A DNA stretch of 64,000 nucleotides from Cristatella mucedo. Lineage: Eukaryota; Bryozoa; Phylactolaemata; Cristatellidae. Below are positions 62,340 through 64,000 of this stretch, piece by piece (position 1 is the stretch's first letter; each line of letters starts with the position of its first letter). The position numbers and the translations under genes are program-made. The notes under the pieces are model-generated. The model did not search any database. It worked only from the letters and a program-made list of their open reading frames with translations, and was not told the DNA's origin. The stretch lies in assembly GCA_009760855.2 (NCBI GenBank), contig WPIO01000027.1:906501-970500 (forward strand), written 5' to 3'.

Positions 62340-64000
62340 GATTCGTTCACTGCTCCCTGGCGTGTGGCCTAGTTAAACTCCATCTGTGCATATCGTTTGT
62401 CTCATCACTTTAAAGTTGATCATAGCAAACCTGTTTTGATTGGCTATTTTGGCCTTTTCAAAGTCACTGCTGTCATTACTCGTTCTGCTTCACGGCACAG
62501 ACTACATCTAGCACCACTGATGCATAGGGTACCTACCATGTCATCACTAGCTTTCCGGCTACTATACCCACATAGCAACGTAACTTGCATAGACATTGAC
62601 AATTTTTTTTAAATTTGTTTGTAATACAGGTTTTCTTGATCTGCACCCAGACTCGACCAACAGCCTCGATGCCCTCAGGGATGCAGTGAACATGACACTT
62701 AGGGGTGCTCTTGACAAGCATGCTCCCATTCGTTCTACCCGTGTACATAGTCATAGAGATTCCTTATTATTTACAACAACAAAAACTTCAAAAGATGTGC
62801 CGTGTTAAGCGCAGGCTTGAACGTCGTTTTAATAAATCGGGGTCTGATGCAGATCTAGTCAATTTCAAATACTTCCTTCAAGTTTACACCCGGAAGCTTC
62901 TAAGAGCCAGGGCTTCTTTTTATAATCAAAAACTAAATCCCTGCTAGTCAGGCCCAAAACAGATTTATAAGAGTAAATAATTTTCTGGCCAATGCTGGGA
63001 GGTCTGACTCCCCAGATATTAAGGGCTCATCCGAAAATTGTTAAGCCTTTACTGAAAAAAGTGTGAACATTAGTGCCTCGTAAAGCCTCCTCCGACTAAA
63101 GCAATTGTGGAGTCACAACCTACGACCTTCCTTAAAAGGTTTTCTGAGGTTTCTGCATGCGATGGCTACCTTAATCAAGTCTAGTAAAAATAGGTCGTCT
63201 CCTGAAGATCCTATAACTTCATCTGCGTGGTCTTCAGTGGCAGACCAACTTAGCCCTGCCAAAACCGAGATTTGTAATGCTTCTTTCGTAAAGGGGGTCG
63301 TACCCAAGTCCTTCAAATCGACAATCGTTAGGCCGATACTTGAAAAGCCTGGATTAGACGCAGATCCTTGCGAACTATCTCCTAGTTTCCCTTCTTCCTT
63401 TCTTGTCAAAGATTCCTGAGAAAATTGTCGCTCAGCAGCTAATTGCACATATTGAAAAGAATGAAATGTCAGAAACATTTCAATAGGGGCTCAAGAGGCA
63501 GCACTCCACTGAAACTGCTCTCCTCCAAGTTAGCATTGACATTCTATGTGGCAACGATGACCGGAATGTCACTGCCCTAGCTCTGCTCGATCTATCAGCT
63601 GCCTGTCACACCATTGATCACGATGTCTTACTTGAACGATTGAAAACAACGATCGGTCTGGCAGACGAAGCACTGGTGTGGTTTAAATCGTACTTGTCTG
63701 ATCGTGTTCAATCAATGTCGTGTGGGGCTCAGGTCTCACCCACGAGATGGGTCACTTGCAGAGTCCCTCAGGGGCCCGTCCTTGGTCTCTTGCTGTTCTC
63801 CATTTATACTCAACCTCTGGGGAAAGTGATTAAGGCCCGTGGAATAGGATATTACTTTTATGCTGACGATACTCAGCTGTATTTGTCATTCAAACCGTCG
63901 GAGTCTGCTGCAGCAACTGATAAATTCAATGCTTGCCTTGCCGACATTCGATCCTGGATGGTGGAAAGTTTCTTGAAACTAAATGACGACAAAACCGAAC
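62340..64000 (+). mobile_element. LINE B, inter-domain and RT, continues off the edge
   Basis: LDLHPDSTNSLDALRDAVNM and LDKHAPIRSTRVH (after endonuclease), RRLERRFNKSGSDADLVNFK, then [64 protein letters not shown] and [13 protein letters not shown] is intact here, but stops near 62944, 63419 and 63486 break the upstream part. The left boundary is uncertain. Confidence 0.9.

Overview
This is animal (metazoan, probably invertebrate) nuclear DNA. Two genes are split into short exons by GT-AG introns. The introns are packed with LINE and SINE fragments and with CA, CT and CTC microsatellites. There are no bacterial operons and no rRNA or functional tRNA genes. I cannot name the species. The protein families and the non-LTR elements point to an invertebrate, but that is inference.

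Left part (1-6362, minus strand): a gene for a MYDGF (myeloid-derived growth factor, UPF0556) homologue. Four exons were rebuilt by hand: a signal-peptide exon at 6216-6362, a 51-base exon at 3660-3710, the core exon at 2937-3080 and a further exon at 102-162. They join in frame. The C-terminus lies left of the window.

Middle (6363-14882): a repeat-filled interval between two divergently transcribed genes. It holds LINE fragments of two families, a tRNA-derived SINE nested in a LINE, and two near-identical Tc1-like transposase fragments.

Right part (14973 to beyond the window, plus strand): one large LRRK1-type ROCO kinase gene. Twenty-five coding exons (14973-61350) were placed. All 24 junctions keep frame and give 4512 nt, or 1504 codons, without a stop. 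Domain order is ankyrin repeats, leucine-rich repeats, Roc GTPase, COR, and the N-lobe plus hinge of a protein kinase. The catalytic loop, DFG motif and C-terminus must lie right of the window. A CTC-repeat tract of about 530 bp and a LINE copy follow exon 25.

Mobile DNA: LINE family A (CR1/L2-like) has at least 20 fragments on both strands and ends in a conserved hairpin plus (ATT)n. LINE family B has five fragments, one with a YADD reverse transcriptase running off the right edge. SINE1 is 165 bp, with a tRNA-like head that carries a long palindrome. SINE2 has a tRNA-like head and a 3' end homologous to the LINE A tail, so LINE A is probably its mobilising partner. The most unusual structures are a roughly 230-bp inverted duplication of a LINE A segment (31858-32085), a 513-bp tandem duplication inside a LINE A copy, CT tracts close upstream of two exons, and long insertions in the kinase domain. 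I found no wholly new biological system. The strongest results are the two reconstructed genes and the SINE/LINE partnership.
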